A DNA stretch of 41,173 nt from Clostridium acetireducens DSM 10703 (GCF_001758365.1 NZ_LZFO01000020.1:1-41173); one strand, 5' to 3'; positions 16,562 through 27,130 are shown, counted from the stretch's first letter. A program made the numbers and translations. Notes: a model not told the origin generated them from the letters alone.

Positions 16562-17362
16562 TTAAATATTTTCCAATATAATTCTTAAAACAGCATTAGC
16601 TTGATGACTTGCTGCTATAGCTACTCTTGGAGCCATAAGCCCGCAGCCAGGTTTGCTTTCAGATACTTTATCACCAACTAAATAAAAATTATTCATTATT
16701 TTTTCTGTAACTATAGTGTTACTAGAAAAATATCCTGCCATACCAGAAGAAGCTATTATAATTTTATCCTTCATTTTTTGAAGAATAAAGTTTACAAGTA
16801 ATGCTTTATATTTAGCATCATCTAAAGCTTCAATTACTATATCTGCATCTTTAAATAAAGAATTTATACTATTTTCATCTATAAATTCATTCCTTGTTTC
16901 TAGTTCTACATAGGGATTACAATTTTTTATTATATCTTTTATAGCTTCTGTTTTTTTCATTCCTATGTGTTTTATAAAATACTGTTGTCTATTTAAATTA
17001 CTAGGTTCTACTACATCGTAATCTATTAAAATTAGCTTTCCTATACCTACTCTAGCTAAAAATATAGCAGCATTTGAACCTAAGCCTCCAAGACCAGCAA
17101 TTGCCACAGTATATTTTTTTAGCTTTTCATGTACAAAAGGAGTGTGCCTAGATACAAGAGCACATTCTAGTTCTTCTTTAGAGGGCACTTCTCCTTTTTT
17201 AATTAAAACGATTTTATCATTTTCTTTTAAATTCACATTTTCTTTTATAGGAAAACTATTGTATATTACTATATCTGCATCCTTTTTTATATTGTGTTTT
17301 ATATCAAGTACAGTGGTTTTTTCTGGCACATTATACTTTTTTTCATTTACATAAACTATCAA
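16562..17362 (-). CDS. thiF: ThiF-type adenylyltransferase with N-terminal ThiS-like domain
   Basis: This 266-aa protein has a ThiS/MoaD-like beta-grasp domain (~1-56) fused to a ThiF/E1-like domain (~75-266). The latter has the nucleotide loop AIAGLGGLGSNAA (~87-99), LIDYDVVEPSNLNRQQYF, ALDDAKYKA and a C-terminal region GLMAPRVAIAASHQAN. ThiF adenylates the ThiS C-terminus for thiazole sulfur transfer. The fused ThiS-like part ends KKGEVPS without Gly-Gly, so it cannot itself be the sulfur donor tail. Start is TTG 17362 behind TAGGAGG. No thiS, thiG or thiH is in the window. Confidence 0.88.
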   Translation of the reverse strand: MIVYVNEKKYNVPEKTTVLDIKHNIKKDADIVIYNSFPIKENVNLKENDKIVLIKKGEVPSKEELECALVSRHTPFVHEKLKKYTVAIAGLGGLGSNAAIFLARVGIGKLILIDYDVVEPSNLNRQQYFIKHIGMKKTEAIKDIIKNCNPYVELETRNEFIDENSINSLFKDADIVIEALDDAKYKALLVNFILQKMKDKIIIASSGMAGYFSSNTIVTEKIMNNFYLVGDKVSESKPGCGLMAPRVAIAASHQANAVLRIILENI

Positions 17363-17439
17363 TTTTAGATACCTCCTACAAAAGGGATTATTTTTACTAG
17401 GGAATCAAAGCATTTCTCATTTTATAATAGCTTTTAAAA

Positions 17440-17474
17440 GTAAATAAAAAACGCAAATTCATAGAGAATTTGCG
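17440..17474 (-). terminator. TPP riboswitch terminator
   Basis: On the minus strand CGCAAATTC (17474-17466) pairs with GAATTTGCG (17460-17452), followed by TTTTTTATTTA. It lies just after the aptamer and before thiF: an off-switch platform. Confidence 0.85.
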
Positions 17475-17491
17475 AAGTTTAACAAATTACA

Positions 17492-17574
17492 TCCCTACGT
17501 TAGCATTAACTAAATCAGGTTATGAGGGTAAAGGATAACATCCTACTCTCAGACTATCTATACAGTCTCCCCTA
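17492..17574 (-). promoter_or_regulatory. TPP (THI-box) riboswitch aptamer
   Basis: The minus strand contains TAGGGGAGA, CTGAGAGTAGGA, ACCCTCATAACCTGAT, TTAATGCTAACGTAGGGATG in the order and spacing of the THI element. P1 pairs TAGGGG with the distal GTAGGG region as usual. It controls thiF-tenI in response to thiamine pyrophosphate. Region 17363-17729 holds this switch, its terminator and the leader of the 17730 gene. Confidence 0.95.
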
Positions 17575-17729
17575 GTACTTGTTGCCCGAAATAAATATTT
17601 AATTATTCATACATAAATTAGCATAAAAATTCAGAAAAGTCAATAAGTAAAAAAAAGAGCTTAATTTTTCTTTTTACTTTACGAATACAAATAGTAGAGG
17701 ATAATTTTAAAAAGAGAGGAAAAGCATAT

Positions 17730-19922
17730 ATGTTAAAAAATAAAAAAGCTTTAATTATTTCAATTCTTATTTTCATAGGTAGTACTGTAACAATAGGTAA
17801 TAAAGTTCAGGCAAAATACATAGAAAGAAAGAGGATATGGGGAGAGGATAGGTATAAAACTGCTGTAGAAATATCGAAGGAGCATTGGAAGGAATCTTAT
17901 TATGCAGTGTTAGTAAATGGAACTAACTTTCCAGATGCTTTAAGTGCAGCTCCTTTAGCTAGAAAATACGATGCACCAATACTTTATACAGATACAAATT
18001 ATTTAAATATAAGTACAAGAAAAAGACTTATAGACCTTAAAGTAAGAAGGATTTTTATAATAGGAGGTAAAGGTGTAGTATCACAAAATGTAGAAAACGA
18101 ATTAAATAATTTAGGATTTATTACAGAGAGATTTGAAGGAAAAGATAGATACGAAACTTCTACTAAGGTAGCAGAAAAGGTGGGAATTTCTAAAACTATA
18201 TATTTAGCTACAGGAGAAGACTTTGCAGATGCTATATCTATAGCACCTATTGCAGCTAGAGATAAAAGACCTCTTCTTTTAGTTCCAAAGGATCATTTGC
18301 CTAATGTAACTAAGGAAGTTATAAAAAATAAAAAGTTTAGAAACACTTATGTAGTTGGAGACCATAATATAATATCCGATAATGTAGTTAAGGAATTTGA
18401 TAATGTAGATAGAATAGCGGGCAATAGCAAATACGACAGAAATGCCAATGTAATTAATAAATTTAATGATGAATTACATTGTAAAAATATGTACATTGCT
18501 TCAGGAGAAAAATTTCCAGATGCTTTAGCAGGAGCAGCAGCTGCAGCTAAAGAAAAATCACCAGTTGTTATTATTAATCCTTGGGATACAAAAAAAGCTC
18601 AAGAGCTAATTCATGAAAAAAATGCAGAAAAAATAAAAATATTAGGAGGATACGGAGCAATACCAGATAGTGCTGTTACTGAAATAGCTGGAAATGAAGG
18701 TATAGTAGATGGCAGAGTGTCTTTTTCAGATGATGAATTAAAATGGGCAGTTGAAAATGAAGTAGGAAAACATTATGGTAATATATATAGGAGTGATGTG
18801 TTAAAAATAACTTCTTTAGAAGTATATGGAAGAGTAGAAAAATTAGATGGCATAGAAGAACTGAAAAATTTAAAAACTTTAAAATTAAATTATAGTAAAA
18901 TAAAGAAATTAGAGCCTTTAACTAAATTAAATTGTTTAACAGAACTTGAATTAATTAGCGGAGAAATAGAAAATATAGATGAATTAAAAAAATGTTATAA
19001 TTTAAAGAAATTAACTTTAAATGATAATAAAATAAAAGATATAACTCCTTTAGAAAACTTAGAAAATCTAGAGTATTTATATTTAGAAGACAATGAAATA
19101 AGAGATATAACTCCTTTGAGAAATTTAACTAATATTAGAGAATTAAGCTTAAAATACAATGAAATAATAGATATAAGACCTTTAGAAAATTTAAATAAAA
19201 TAAGAATTTTATATTTAAACGGAAATGAAATATCAAACTACGATGCTATATCTAGATTTTATAAAAAATTAGATGAAAAAGATTTTTATCTAGAAGATTC
19301 AAACTCAGAAGATTATGATGATTTAGATGGTACTTCTGAGGAACAAATACAACTTTTTGAAAATAAGTATAACAATACTTATAATCCTTATAAAGTATTG
19401 TATCACTCTTGTAGTGACTACTATTTTGTAAAAGAGCTAAATAGATTATCTAAAATACGAAGTGAATTACTTAGAGAAATAGGAGATGAAGGCTTTACAA
19501 TAAGCTTTAGAACTATAATAAAAGAAAGCTTAAAAAATACGGAAAATCAGTACAACTTAACAAATCAAGAATACAATATGAATAAAGAAATTAGAGATTT
19601 AGAACAACAACTTAGTATGGCATTAAAAGAAAAAGAAAAAAGAGAAATTAGAAATAAAATAAATGCAACTTATGCAGAATACAGATATAAATACTATAGT
19701 TCAAAATTAAATTACTTAGAAGAACAAAGAGAAAATTTAGAAAATAAAAAAGAACAGCTTATAAGAGAAAGAATTTACTCTAATGAAGATAAAATAGAAA
19801 ATATAGAAGAAGATTTAAAAGACAATAAAAAAGAATTAAAAAAAGTAATAGATAAAAAGGATAAATATTATAAATTAAGAGAATTTTTTAATATAGTAGA
19901 TTCAATATTATTTCAAGATTAG
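17730..19922 (+). CDS. CWB2 cell-wall protein with leucine-rich repeats and coiled-coil tail
   Basis: This 730-aa secreted protein has a signal peptide (residues ~1-28, ending VQA). Three CWB2 (putative cell-wall binding repeat 2) domains follow (~35-125, 130-220, 228-325), with repeated NFPDALSAAPLA, RIFIIGGKGVVS and ERFEGKDRYETS motifs. A run of about seven internalin-like 22-residue LRRs (~360-510, e.g. NLEYLYLEDNEIRDITPL) precedes a Lys/Glu-rich helical tail (~600-720). CWB2 domains anchor clostridial proteins noncovalently to wall polysaccharide; LRRs usually bind partner proteins. RBS AGAGAGGAAAAG. It is 20 nt upstream of the next CWB2 gene, so probably co-transcribed. Confidence 0.92.
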   Translation: MLKNKKALIISILIFIGSTVTIGNKVQAKYIERKRIWGEDRYKTAVEISKEHWKESYYAVLVNGTNFPDALSAAPLARKYDAPILYTDTNYLNISTRKRLIDLKVRRIFIIGGKGVVSQNVENELNNLGFITERFEGKDRYETSTKVAEKVGISKTIYLATGEDFADAISIAPIAARDKRPLLLVPKDHLPNVTKEVIKNKKFRNTYVVGDHNIISDNVVKEFDNVDRIAGNSKYDRNANVINKFNDELHCKNMYIASGEKFPDALAGAAAAAKEKSPVVIINPWDTKKAQELIHEKNAEKIKILGGYGAIPDSAVTEIAGNEGIVDGRVSFSDDELKWAVENEVGKHYGNIYRSDVLKITSLEVYGRVEKLDGIEELKNLKTLKLNYSKIKKLEPLTKLNCLTELELISGEIENIDELKKCYNLKKLTLNDNKIKDITPLENLENLEYLYLEDNEIRDITPLRNLTNIRELSLKYNEIIDIRPLENLNKIRILYLNGNEISNYDAISRFYKKLDEKDFYLEDSNSEDYDDLDGTSEEQIQLFENKYNNTYNPYKVLYHSCSDYYFVKELNRLSKIRSELLREIGDEGFTISFRTIIKESLKNTENQYNLTNQEYNMNKEIRDLEQQLSMALKEKEKREIRNKINATYAEYRYKYYSSKLNYLEEQRENLENKKEQLIRERIYSNEDKIENIEEDLKDNKKELKKVIDKKDKYYKLREFFNIVDSILFQD

Positions 19923-19942
19923 CAAAAAAGTGAGGTGTAATT

Positions 19943-22186
19943 TTGAATAAAAAGAAATTAACAGCATTAATAATAACAGCATTATGTATAACATCAGCAG
20001 CAAAGGTTTCTGCAGCACCTTCTGTAAAGAGAATTTATGGACAAACTAGATATGAAACTGCAGCAAGTATTTCTAAAGAAGGTTGGAAGGAAAAATCCAA
20101 TTATGCAGTAATAGTAAATGGAGAAAACTTCCCAGATGCTATAACAGCAGCACCTTTAGCATCTAAATATAAAGCTCCTATACTTTTAACACCTAAAAAT
20201 GAACTAAGTCCTTTTACTTCTGTAGAACTTAAAAGACTTGGAGTTAAAAATGTATTTATTATAGGTGGAAAAGGAGTAATATACCAAAATGTAGAAGACG
20301 GAATAAAATCTATGGGCATAAAGGTTACTAGATTAGGAGGAAAAACCAGATATGAAACAGCTCTTTTAGTAGCAGGAAAGGTTGGAAAATCCAAGCAAAT
20401 TGCAGTAGTAGATGGCACATCTTTTGGAGATGCAGTATCTATAGCACCAATAGCAGCTTTAAAACAAATGCCTATAATATTAGCTCAAAAAAATTATATA
20501 CCTGATGATGTAATGAAGTATTTAGATAAGCAAAAAAAGGCAGAACAAATTTATGTAATAGGCGGAAAAGACTTTATAAATGACAATTTAATTAAAAAAA
20601 TTCCTAATAGTAAAAGAATAGCAGAAGGAGGAATGTATGATAAAAATGTTCAAATAATAAATGCTTTTAAAAATGAATTAAATTTAAATAACTTATACAT
20701 AGCCTCTGGAAAAGACTATGCTGATGCCTTAGCTGGTTCTGCTTTAGCAGCACAAAATGCAGTGCCAATACTATTAGTAGATAATACTATGCCAGAACCT
20801 TCTAAAAGATTTTTACAATCTCAAGTTATAAATGAAATAGGAGTTTTAGGGGGACCAGCAGTAGTAAATAGTTCAGTAATACAATCATCTAAAGATTTAC
20901 CATTAGAAGTAGCAGACGTTAATAATATAGTTAAAAATATATATCAAAATGAAGAATTTACACCACCTAAAACCATGATTATAACAGCATCAGATAATTC
21001 AAAAAAAGAAATGCCAGTTGATTGGAATCTAAAAAAAATAGACACTACAAAACCAGGCATATACACTTTTAAAGGTTCTATTGAGGATTATAACAAGGAT
21101 ATAATACTTACTTTAATAGTAAAACCTATACCAGACAAAATAGATGATATTAAAGCAGAAGCAGAAACTAGAAGCTCTTATAATTTACCAGACACAGTTA
21201 CAGCTACTATGAGCGATGGAAGCTTAGGAGATGTGGATGTTAGCTGGGATTATGGAACTCAAAAGAAACCAGGAATTTATGAATTTTTAGGTACTGTAGA
21301 TAGATATAGTAAGAAGATTAAGTTGACTTTAACTATTAAACAACAGTATGGCCAAAATATAAAAAGTATAAATAATTTAAAATATATAGTAGATAAAAAG
21401 TCTGATTTTACTTTACCAAGAGCTGTAACAGCTACAATGCAAGATAATTCAAAGAAAGGAGTAGCTATTAGTTGGGGAACTGAGAAGAAATATAAATACT
21501 ATGATGGTGTATATATTTATGAAGGTATAGTAAAAGGATACAATAAAAAAGTTTCACTTATGCTTATAGTTAGAGATGAAAATGGTATAGATCCTAATGA
21601 TCCTATATATCCAACTAAACCAGACGATCCAAACAATCCAACTAACCCAGATAATCCAGAAAATCCAGGTGAAAGCATTAAAAATATAGGTGAACTTGAA
21701 CCAATAGTTCAAGGAGATCCATATCCAACTACAGTAATAGACCCTGATACAAAGAAACCTGCACAAGTTACTTGGACAAGATCTATAAATATTGATACTA
21801 CATTTGTAGATGCTGACAATATAGATGATTGCAGAGTTGCTAAGGTTACCTTAGAAGGAACTATAGGAGGAAATAAAAAGGTTAAAGCTACAATTGGAAT
21901 AATTCCTAAGATTTTAGGAATCACAACTGAGTATAATGGCACTAATATTGTACCAGCAGTTATACCTATAGAAAGTTCTGGAGTCTATGATATGTCTAAT
22001 GCAACACAAAAGTTAAGAGCAGTTATAATTGGACCAGATGGACATACTAGAACAACTAAGAAAGTAAATGTGCTTTTATGGGATCCTCCATATATAGATA
22101 TTGGAGATTCTCAAAATTACTATGTAAGAGCAACAATTAATCATTTTAGTAATCCTATTATGGTTACATTGCAAGTTAGACGTTAA
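19943..22186 (+). CDS. CWB2 cell-wall protein with Ig-like repeats
   Basis: This 747-aa protein starts at TTG 19943 behind GTGAGGTG. A signal peptide (ending VSA near residue 24) is followed by three CWB2 domains (~28-120, 122-212, 220-310). Three Big_4-like repeats follow (~325-545), each with a DNS/DGS-K-V-W and KPGIY-G--Y-K---LT pattern. Next is a Pro/Asn/Asp-rich linker (~550-575, repeated NPTNPDNPENP) and a C-terminal beta-rich domain. A surface-layer or adhesin-like role is inferred from the architecture. It pairs with the upstream LRR protein in a likely operon. Confidence 0.9.
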   Translation: MNKKKLTALIITALCITSAAKVSAAPSVKRIYGQTRYETAASISKEGWKEKSNYAVIVNGENFPDAITAAPLASKYKAPILLTPKNELSPFTSVELKRLGVKNVFIIGGKGVIYQNVEDGIKSMGIKVTRLGGKTRYETALLVAGKVGKSKQIAVVDGTSFGDAVSIAPIAALKQMPIILAQKNYIPDDVMKYLDKQKKAEQIYVIGGKDFINDNLIKKIPNSKRIAEGGMYDKNVQIINAFKNELNLNNLYIASGKDYADALAGSALAAQNAVPILLVDNTMPEPSKRFLQSQVINEIGVLGGPAVVNSSVIQSSKDLPLEVADVNNIVKNIYQNEEFTPPKTMIITASDNSKKEMPVDWNLKKIDTTKPGIYTFKGSIEDYNKDIILTLIVKPIPDKIDDIKAEAETRSSYNLPDTVTATMSDGSLGDVDVSWDYGTQKKPGIYEFLGTVDRYSKKIKLTLTIKQQYGQNIKSINNLKYIVDKKSDFTLPRAVTATMQDNSKKGVAISWGTEKKYKYYDGVYIYEGIVKGYNKKVSLMLIVRDENGIDPNDPIYPTKPDDPNNPTNPDNPENPGESIKNIGELEPIVQGDPYPTTVIDPDTKKPAQVTWTRSINIDTTFVDADNIDDCRVAKVTLEGTIGGNKKVKATIGIIPKILGITTEYNGTNIVPAVIPIESSGVYDMSNATQKLRAVIIGPDGHTRTTKKVNVLLWDPPYIDIGDSQNYYVRATINHFSNPIMVTLQVRR

Positions 22187-22193
22187 GGTCTTT

Positions 22194-22230
22194 AATATAA
22201 AAGGAGCAGATGTAACTGCTCCTCTATATT
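22194..22230 (+). terminator. Hairpin terminator after the second CWB2 gene
   Basis: AATATA-AAAGGAGCAG (to 22209) pairs with CTGCTCCT-CTATATT (from 22216). The GC-rich stem is 8 bp with a six-base loop and AT-rich extension. Confidence 0.7.
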
Positions 22231-22285
22231 AAAAATTAAGTTTAAAAGACTATGTTAATTATAAATATTAAATGGAGGGTGAGAA

Positions 22286-25200
22286 ATGAAGAAAACCAAA
22301 GTGTTAGTTGCTATGGCAGCTATTATTGTTGGATTAGGTACTACTGTTTATGCGGAATTACCTAAGAATCCAAAAGGATCTATTATGGTAGGCAATCAAG
22401 TATATAGTATGGACTATGTAACAAAAAATATATCTGCTATTAATCAACAGTTAATGAATAATTTAAATGCTTTATTTTTTGTAGATAACGATGGAAATGC
22501 TAAAGATATATTTACTGGTTCCACATTATCAGAGGAACAAATAATATTAAGAGTAGGTAATACATTAACCAATTATGACCCATATGGAAACACTACTAAA
22601 TATGTAGCAGGTTCAGATAATAAGTATGTGGATACTAAAATATCAGATGGTTCATCAAATGGAAATTTAATTTTAGATATTACCTATAAGAATGTTCCGA
22701 CAAGTATTGGCATGCAATTAGTAACTTTAAGAGTAAGAAATATATTCGGCATAAAAGATGCTACTTACTATTCAATAACAGAAGGTAGGACTACTAATGT
22801 CGGTATTAATAGTTCTAATATTGTTTATTTAAATGATTTTGTAACTTCTTTAAGTGTTGGGGGCAGTGGAAAAACAATAACTATATATGATAGCAATAAA
22901 AATCCTGTAGCATATGGAACTTTTAGTTTAGATAATAATTCAACAATTGCAGTAGAATTACGTTCTACTGGAATTAGCACAGATATATTAGGTGTATCTG
23001 GCAATATTTCATCCAATATTATTAACAATGGGTTTGTAGCAGTAGATTCAGACAGAAGCTGGATTTATTATTCTAATTCAGCAGATAAAGATAAGATTTA
23101 TAAAAAAAGTGTAGATGGTACACAAGATTGCTTAATAAGTGATGATAAAGCAAAATATATAAATGTAGTTGGAAATTGGGTATATTATAGTAATTATAAT
23201 GATGGAGGAAGAATATATAGAGTAAGAATAGATGGGACACAAAGAGAAAAAATAAGTAATGACATGGCATCTTGTATAAATGTTGTGGGAGACAAAATAT
23301 ACTATATAAATCATTCTGATGGCGGTAAAGTATATTTGATGGATTCAAAAGGAAATAAAAAAATATCAGGAGATTCTGCAAAATATTTAAATGTTGTAGG
23401 TAATACAGCATTTTATAGCAGTATTTCATCAGGAAACAGGTTATACAGAATAAGATTAGATGATCCTGCTTTTCCATCAGAAAGGTTAAGTGATATACCT
23501 GCAAACTATATAAATGCAGTAAGTCCAAATAATGTTTATTATACATCAGTAGATGGAAAACTATATAATAACAGAGGAGTTAAAGATTCAGATTATCCAA
23601 TGAATATTATAAGTAATGTGGTTAAAAAAGGAAGCAAGGATTCTGCAATGACACCTGTTCAGGATAAAATTACAGAAATATTTGTAGACAAAGAAGGTAA
23701 TGTTTATTATAGCAGTTTCATAGATGGAGGAAAGCTATACAAAGCTGATAACCATGGAAATGGATATAAAATTTCTGATGATGCAGTGGAATATATAAAT
23801 GTAGCAGATACAGATAGTGAAAATAATCAAAATAAGGGATATATATATTATGTAAAATCAGGTAAAATGAGCAGAATACCTATAGAGTTAGATGGTTCTG
23901 TAAAAGGAGAGCCTATTAAAAAGCCAAAACTAGATGACAAAGTAGTTAAGGTTAATGAAATTCCTTTAATTACTATAGATGATATATCAAAATTTAATTT
24001 TCCAGATAGGGTATCAGCTATAATGAGTGATAACAGTATAAAACAATTAGTAGTAAATTGGGACAAGAGTAAACCTTCGATAAAAAATGGAGTGTACACT
24101 TATTCAGGAACAGTTTTAGGTTACACAACAAAGGTTAATCTACAAGTGGCTATTGGTTCAGGTATGCTTGATCCTAACAATGTTCAAATTACAAATGTTG
24201 TAGGAAATAAAGATTATGTTAAGGTTTTAAATCTTGAACCGAATGATATCATAAGTGTGTATGATGGAATTTCACAAAAACCAAAGGTGGCAAAAGCTGG
24301 GCAAAATGGAGTAGCAATAATAACAGGATTAAATTTAGATCCATTAGGCGGAAGTGTTTCTGTAACTGTAACTAAGAAAGATAAAGCAGAAGGTGGAAAA
24401 CTTTTAGTTCCTTATAAACCAGAAGCGCCTTCAGGTTTTGTAGTAGATGCTGAAAATAACACTATAAATGGATTAAAAGCTGGACAAAAATATATAGGAT
24501 ATTTATATGATGCTTCTATAATAGATGATAGCAAAGTTAATTGGGATAGTAGTGGGGATGGAAAACCTACATCGGGCAAGGTTTTACCAATTAAGTTTGA
24601 TATCGATGTAAAGATTGATGGTACAGTTAGTATGAAACAGGACACTTCTGATGTTAAATTTGAAAATAAGATAGAAGGAAATTCTGGAAGTGATATGATT
24701 TTAAGACTTGTTAAGCCGGGAGATGGAGATGATAATAATAGTGAACCTTCAGAACCTATAAGAATAAGTAGGGCTAAAATTCCAGAATATGTAGGAATAG
24801 ATTACAAAGCAGGAGTTATACTTGGAACTGATACAAGTATGCAGTTTGCTTATGCTAATGATGAAGGGAAAAATCCACCAACAGATTTAGAACAATGGAA
24901 TAATTGTAAATCAGGAATAACACCTGTAATGATAAATAGTTATATGCAAGTATGGGTTAAAATTAAAGGAAGTGGAACAGTAATAAGTAGTAAACCTAAA
25001 GCTTTTGCATTATTTGCACCACCGATTTTAACAGGTGTAACTGAAGGGGAAACTTATTCAGGGAACAAAAAACCAACGCCAACTTGGGATGCAAGTAATA
25101 CTAATATAAAAGCTTCTGTAAGAATATATGATCCTAATAAAGATCCGCTTGAATGGACAGAAGTTACAGGTTCTGGAATTACGAGTGGACAAGAATTAAA

Positions 25201-27130
25201 TATTGATTCTACTGAGAAAAAAGATGATAAACAGGTATTTAAATATGATGTTGATAAAGTTTATGCTGTAGTTTTAACAGAAACTAAAACTGTAAATGGT
25301 AGAAGTGGAACTGCTGTTACTGTAGTTAAATTTAAAGTAAATAATGCAGAACCTGCACCAGCACAGATTGTAATAAAGGAAAATAAGGGAATCACATTAG
25401 AAACTAAAGATAAAAAGAAAGTAGATGTTTATTATCAAGTTACTCCAAATTGGAACAATAATTTTGGAACAGAGGTAGATGCAAGACTACAAAGAGTAGA
25501 GTTACCTTACTACAAGAAAAACGGTGATATTTATTATAAAGATAGCACAGGTGCAGAAGAAAATGTTGAAATTGAGGAATTAAAATCAAAGGTAATAGTA
25601 AATAGTGATTTTACTGCTTCAGAACAAATTCCTGTAAGACAGGGACTTACTATTACACAAGAAGGATTATATAAAATGACAGCAACTGTTAAAAATATGG
25701 AAACAGGGGCAATAACCTCTACTGATAAATACTTTATTATAGACAGAACACCTGTGGAACCAGCTAAAATCCATATAACTAATAAAGGAGCAGATGGTGG
25801 AGTATTGGCTAATGAAGGTATATATAAATCAGTAACTCCTCTTATAGTAGCAGACTATACTAAAGTTGATGCTAAAGTTGAACTTATAGGCATAAGCGGT
25901 TTCCCTGTAGAGGTAGCTTTAGCTCCTACTAATCACACAACAAAAACTATTGATATTAATGGTGTTTATACACTTAAAGTTACAACTACAAATAAATTAA
26001 ATGGTGCAGAAGATAGCACAAGTAGTGTAGTTAACTTTACAATTAAAAATGATGCTAGCATAAAGGATGCACCAGGTGTTACATTCTCATTTACTAATAA
26101 TGTGTTAAATGACTCAAAAACAACTATGGAATATAGTTTAACTGGTCCGAGCGGATATAAGCAAATTCCAAAAGATAACTACGTACTAACAACAGATGAA
26201 ATAGAAAGTTTAAATCCTCAATATGGAATTTGGGTAAGATACAAAGCAGATAATGATATTCCAGCTTCTGTGGCTAAAGTTATACCGGTAATAAAAGATT
26301 CAGCAGATAAACCATCTGGAATAACATTTAGTTTTACTGATGGAAAATGTTCAGGATTTGCTACAGATACTACATCTACAAATTACCAATATAGAATAGA
26401 TGGTGGACAATGGACTGGATTTAAAGATAATGTTGGAACATTACAAGATAATGATAAAGACAAAGTAACTGCAATGTTTGAGGTAAGAAGAAAAGCATAT
26501 ACTATTACTACTACTAGTGTTAATCATTTTGCATCAGATCCGTATAAAGTTAATTTAATAACAAATAATACAATTCCAAATGTTTCATTTGCATCAGATG
26601 CAAGTGTTGGTATGATTAAATTAGATGGTACTGAAGCTGGAATGCAATATAGTTTAGATAATGGAACTACATGGAATGATTGTTTAGCAAAAAGTACAGA
26701 GGTAAATTCAAAGGCAGGTCAAAATATATTAGTTAGATATAAAGGAACAGGTAATACATTACCTTCAGCATCCATTACTTTAACAATAAAAGAAGAGAAT
26801 ATAGGAAAAGGAGTGAATGCAGTAGTACCAGCTATTACAACAGATTTAACAGATAAAACAACACCAAAAGGAACATCAGTGACATTAGATGCCACAGCAA
26901 CAGTAACTGATGGTGGAACAGTAAGCTATCAATGGTATAAAGCAGATGATTCAATGAAAAAAAATGCAACAAAAATAACTGGAGCAACAGGTGCAACATA
27001 TAGTGTGCCAGTAGACACTGCAGGAACATTCTACTATTATTGCGTAATAACTAATACTAATAATGCTGCAACAGGAACAAAAACAGCAGAAACAATAAGC
27101 ACAGTATCAAAGGTAGAAGTAACAAACTAG
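22286..27130 (+). CDS. Giant secreted surface protein with DUF5050-like propeller and Ig-like domains
   Basis: This 1614-aa protein has a signal peptide (~1-24, ending VYA), RBS GGAGGGTGAG and no CWB2, LPXTG or SLH motif, so its anchor is unknown. Residues ~250-520 hold repeated YINVVGNWVYYSN-type blocks with GTQREKIS, a DUF5050-like beta-propeller. Residues ~550-615 are a Big_4-like domain. The rest (~620-1520) is a string of beta-sandwich modules with Pro-linked joints, and the last ~85 residues form an Ig-like domain (SVTLDATATVTDGGTVSYQWYK..TFYYYCVI). It could be the main surface-array protein or an adhesin. The nearby SLAP proteins are consistent with an S-layer role. Confidence 0.85.
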   Translation: MKKTKVLVAMAAIIVGLGTTVYAELPKNPKGSIMVGNQVYSMDYVTKNISAINQQLMNNLNALFFVDNDGNAKDIFTGSTLSEEQIILRVGNTLTNYDPYGNTTKYVAGSDNKYVDTKISDGSSNGNLILDITYKNVPTSIGMQLVTLRVRNIFGIKDATYYSITEGRTTNVGINSSNIVYLNDFVTSLSVGGSGKTITIYDSNKNPVAYGTFSLDNNSTIAVELRSTGISTDILGVSGNISSNIINNGFVAVDSDRSWIYYSNSADKDKIYKKSVDGTQDCLISDDKAKYINVVGNWVYYSNYNDGGRIYRVRIDGTQREKISNDMASCINVVGDKIYYINHSDGGKVYLMDSKGNKKISGDSAKYLNVVGNTAFYSSISSGNRLYRIRLDDPAFPSERLSDIPANYINAVSPNNVYYTSVDGKLYNNRGVKDSDYPMNIISNVVKKGSKDSAMTPVQDKITEIFVDKEGNVYYSSFIDGGKLYKADNHGNGYKISDDAVEYINVADTDSENNQNKGYIYYVKSGKMSRIPIELDGSVKGEPIKKPKLDDKVVKVNEIPLITIDDISKFNFPDRVSAIMSDNSIKQLVVNWDKSKPSIKNGVYTYSGTVLGYTTKVNLQVAIGSGMLDPNNVQITNVVGNKDYVKVLNLEPNDIISVYDGISQKPKVAKAGQNGVAIITGLNLDPLGGSVSVTVTKKDKAEGGKLLVPYKPEAPSGFVVDAENNTINGLKAGQKYIGYLYDASIIDDSKVNWDSSGDGKPTSGKVLPIKFDIDVKIDGTVSMKQDTSDVKFENKIEGNSGSDMILRLVKPGDGDDNNSEPSEPIRISRAKIPEYVGIDYKAGVILGTDTSMQFAYANDEGKNPPTDLEQWNNCKSGITPVMINSYMQVWVKIKGSGTVISSKPKAFALFAPPILTGVTEGETYSGNKKPTPTWDASNTNIKASVRIYDPNKDPLEWTEVTGSGITSGQELNIDSTEKKDDKQVFKYDVDKVYAVVLTETKTVNGRSGTAVTVVKFKVNNAEPAPAQIVIKENKGITLETKDKKKVDVYYQVTPNWNNNFGTEVDARLQRVELPYYKKNGDIYYKDSTGAEENVEIEELKSKVIVNSDFTASEQIPVRQGLTITQEGLYKMTATVKNMETGAITSTDKYFIIDRTPVEPAKIHITNKGADGGVLANEGIYKSVTPLIVADYTKVDAKVELIGISGFPVEVALAPTNHTTKTIDINGVYTLKVTTTNKLNGAEDSTSSVVNFTIKNDASIKDAPGVTFSFTNNVLNDSKTTMEYSLTGPSGYKQIPKDNYVLTTDEIESLNPQYGIWVRYKADNDIPASVAKVIPVIKDSADKPSGITFSFTDGKCSGFATDTTSTNYQYRIDGGQWTGFKDNVGTLQDNDKDKVTAMFEVRRKAYTITTTSVNHFASDPYKVNLITNNTIPNVSFASDASVGMIKLDGTEAGMQYSLDNGTTWNDCLAKSTEVNSKAGQNILVRYKGTGNTLPSASITLTIKEENIGKGVNAVVPAITTDLTDKTTPKGTSVTLDATATVTDGGTVSYQWYKADDSMKKNATKITGATGATYSVPVDTAGTFYYYCVITNTNNAATGTKTAETISTVSKVEVTN

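Noticed and set aside
23073-23546. Antisense ORFs of 60-157 codons over the surface-protein genes
   Set aside because: They lie opposite long, well-supported genes, have low-complexity composition and no ribosome binding sites.
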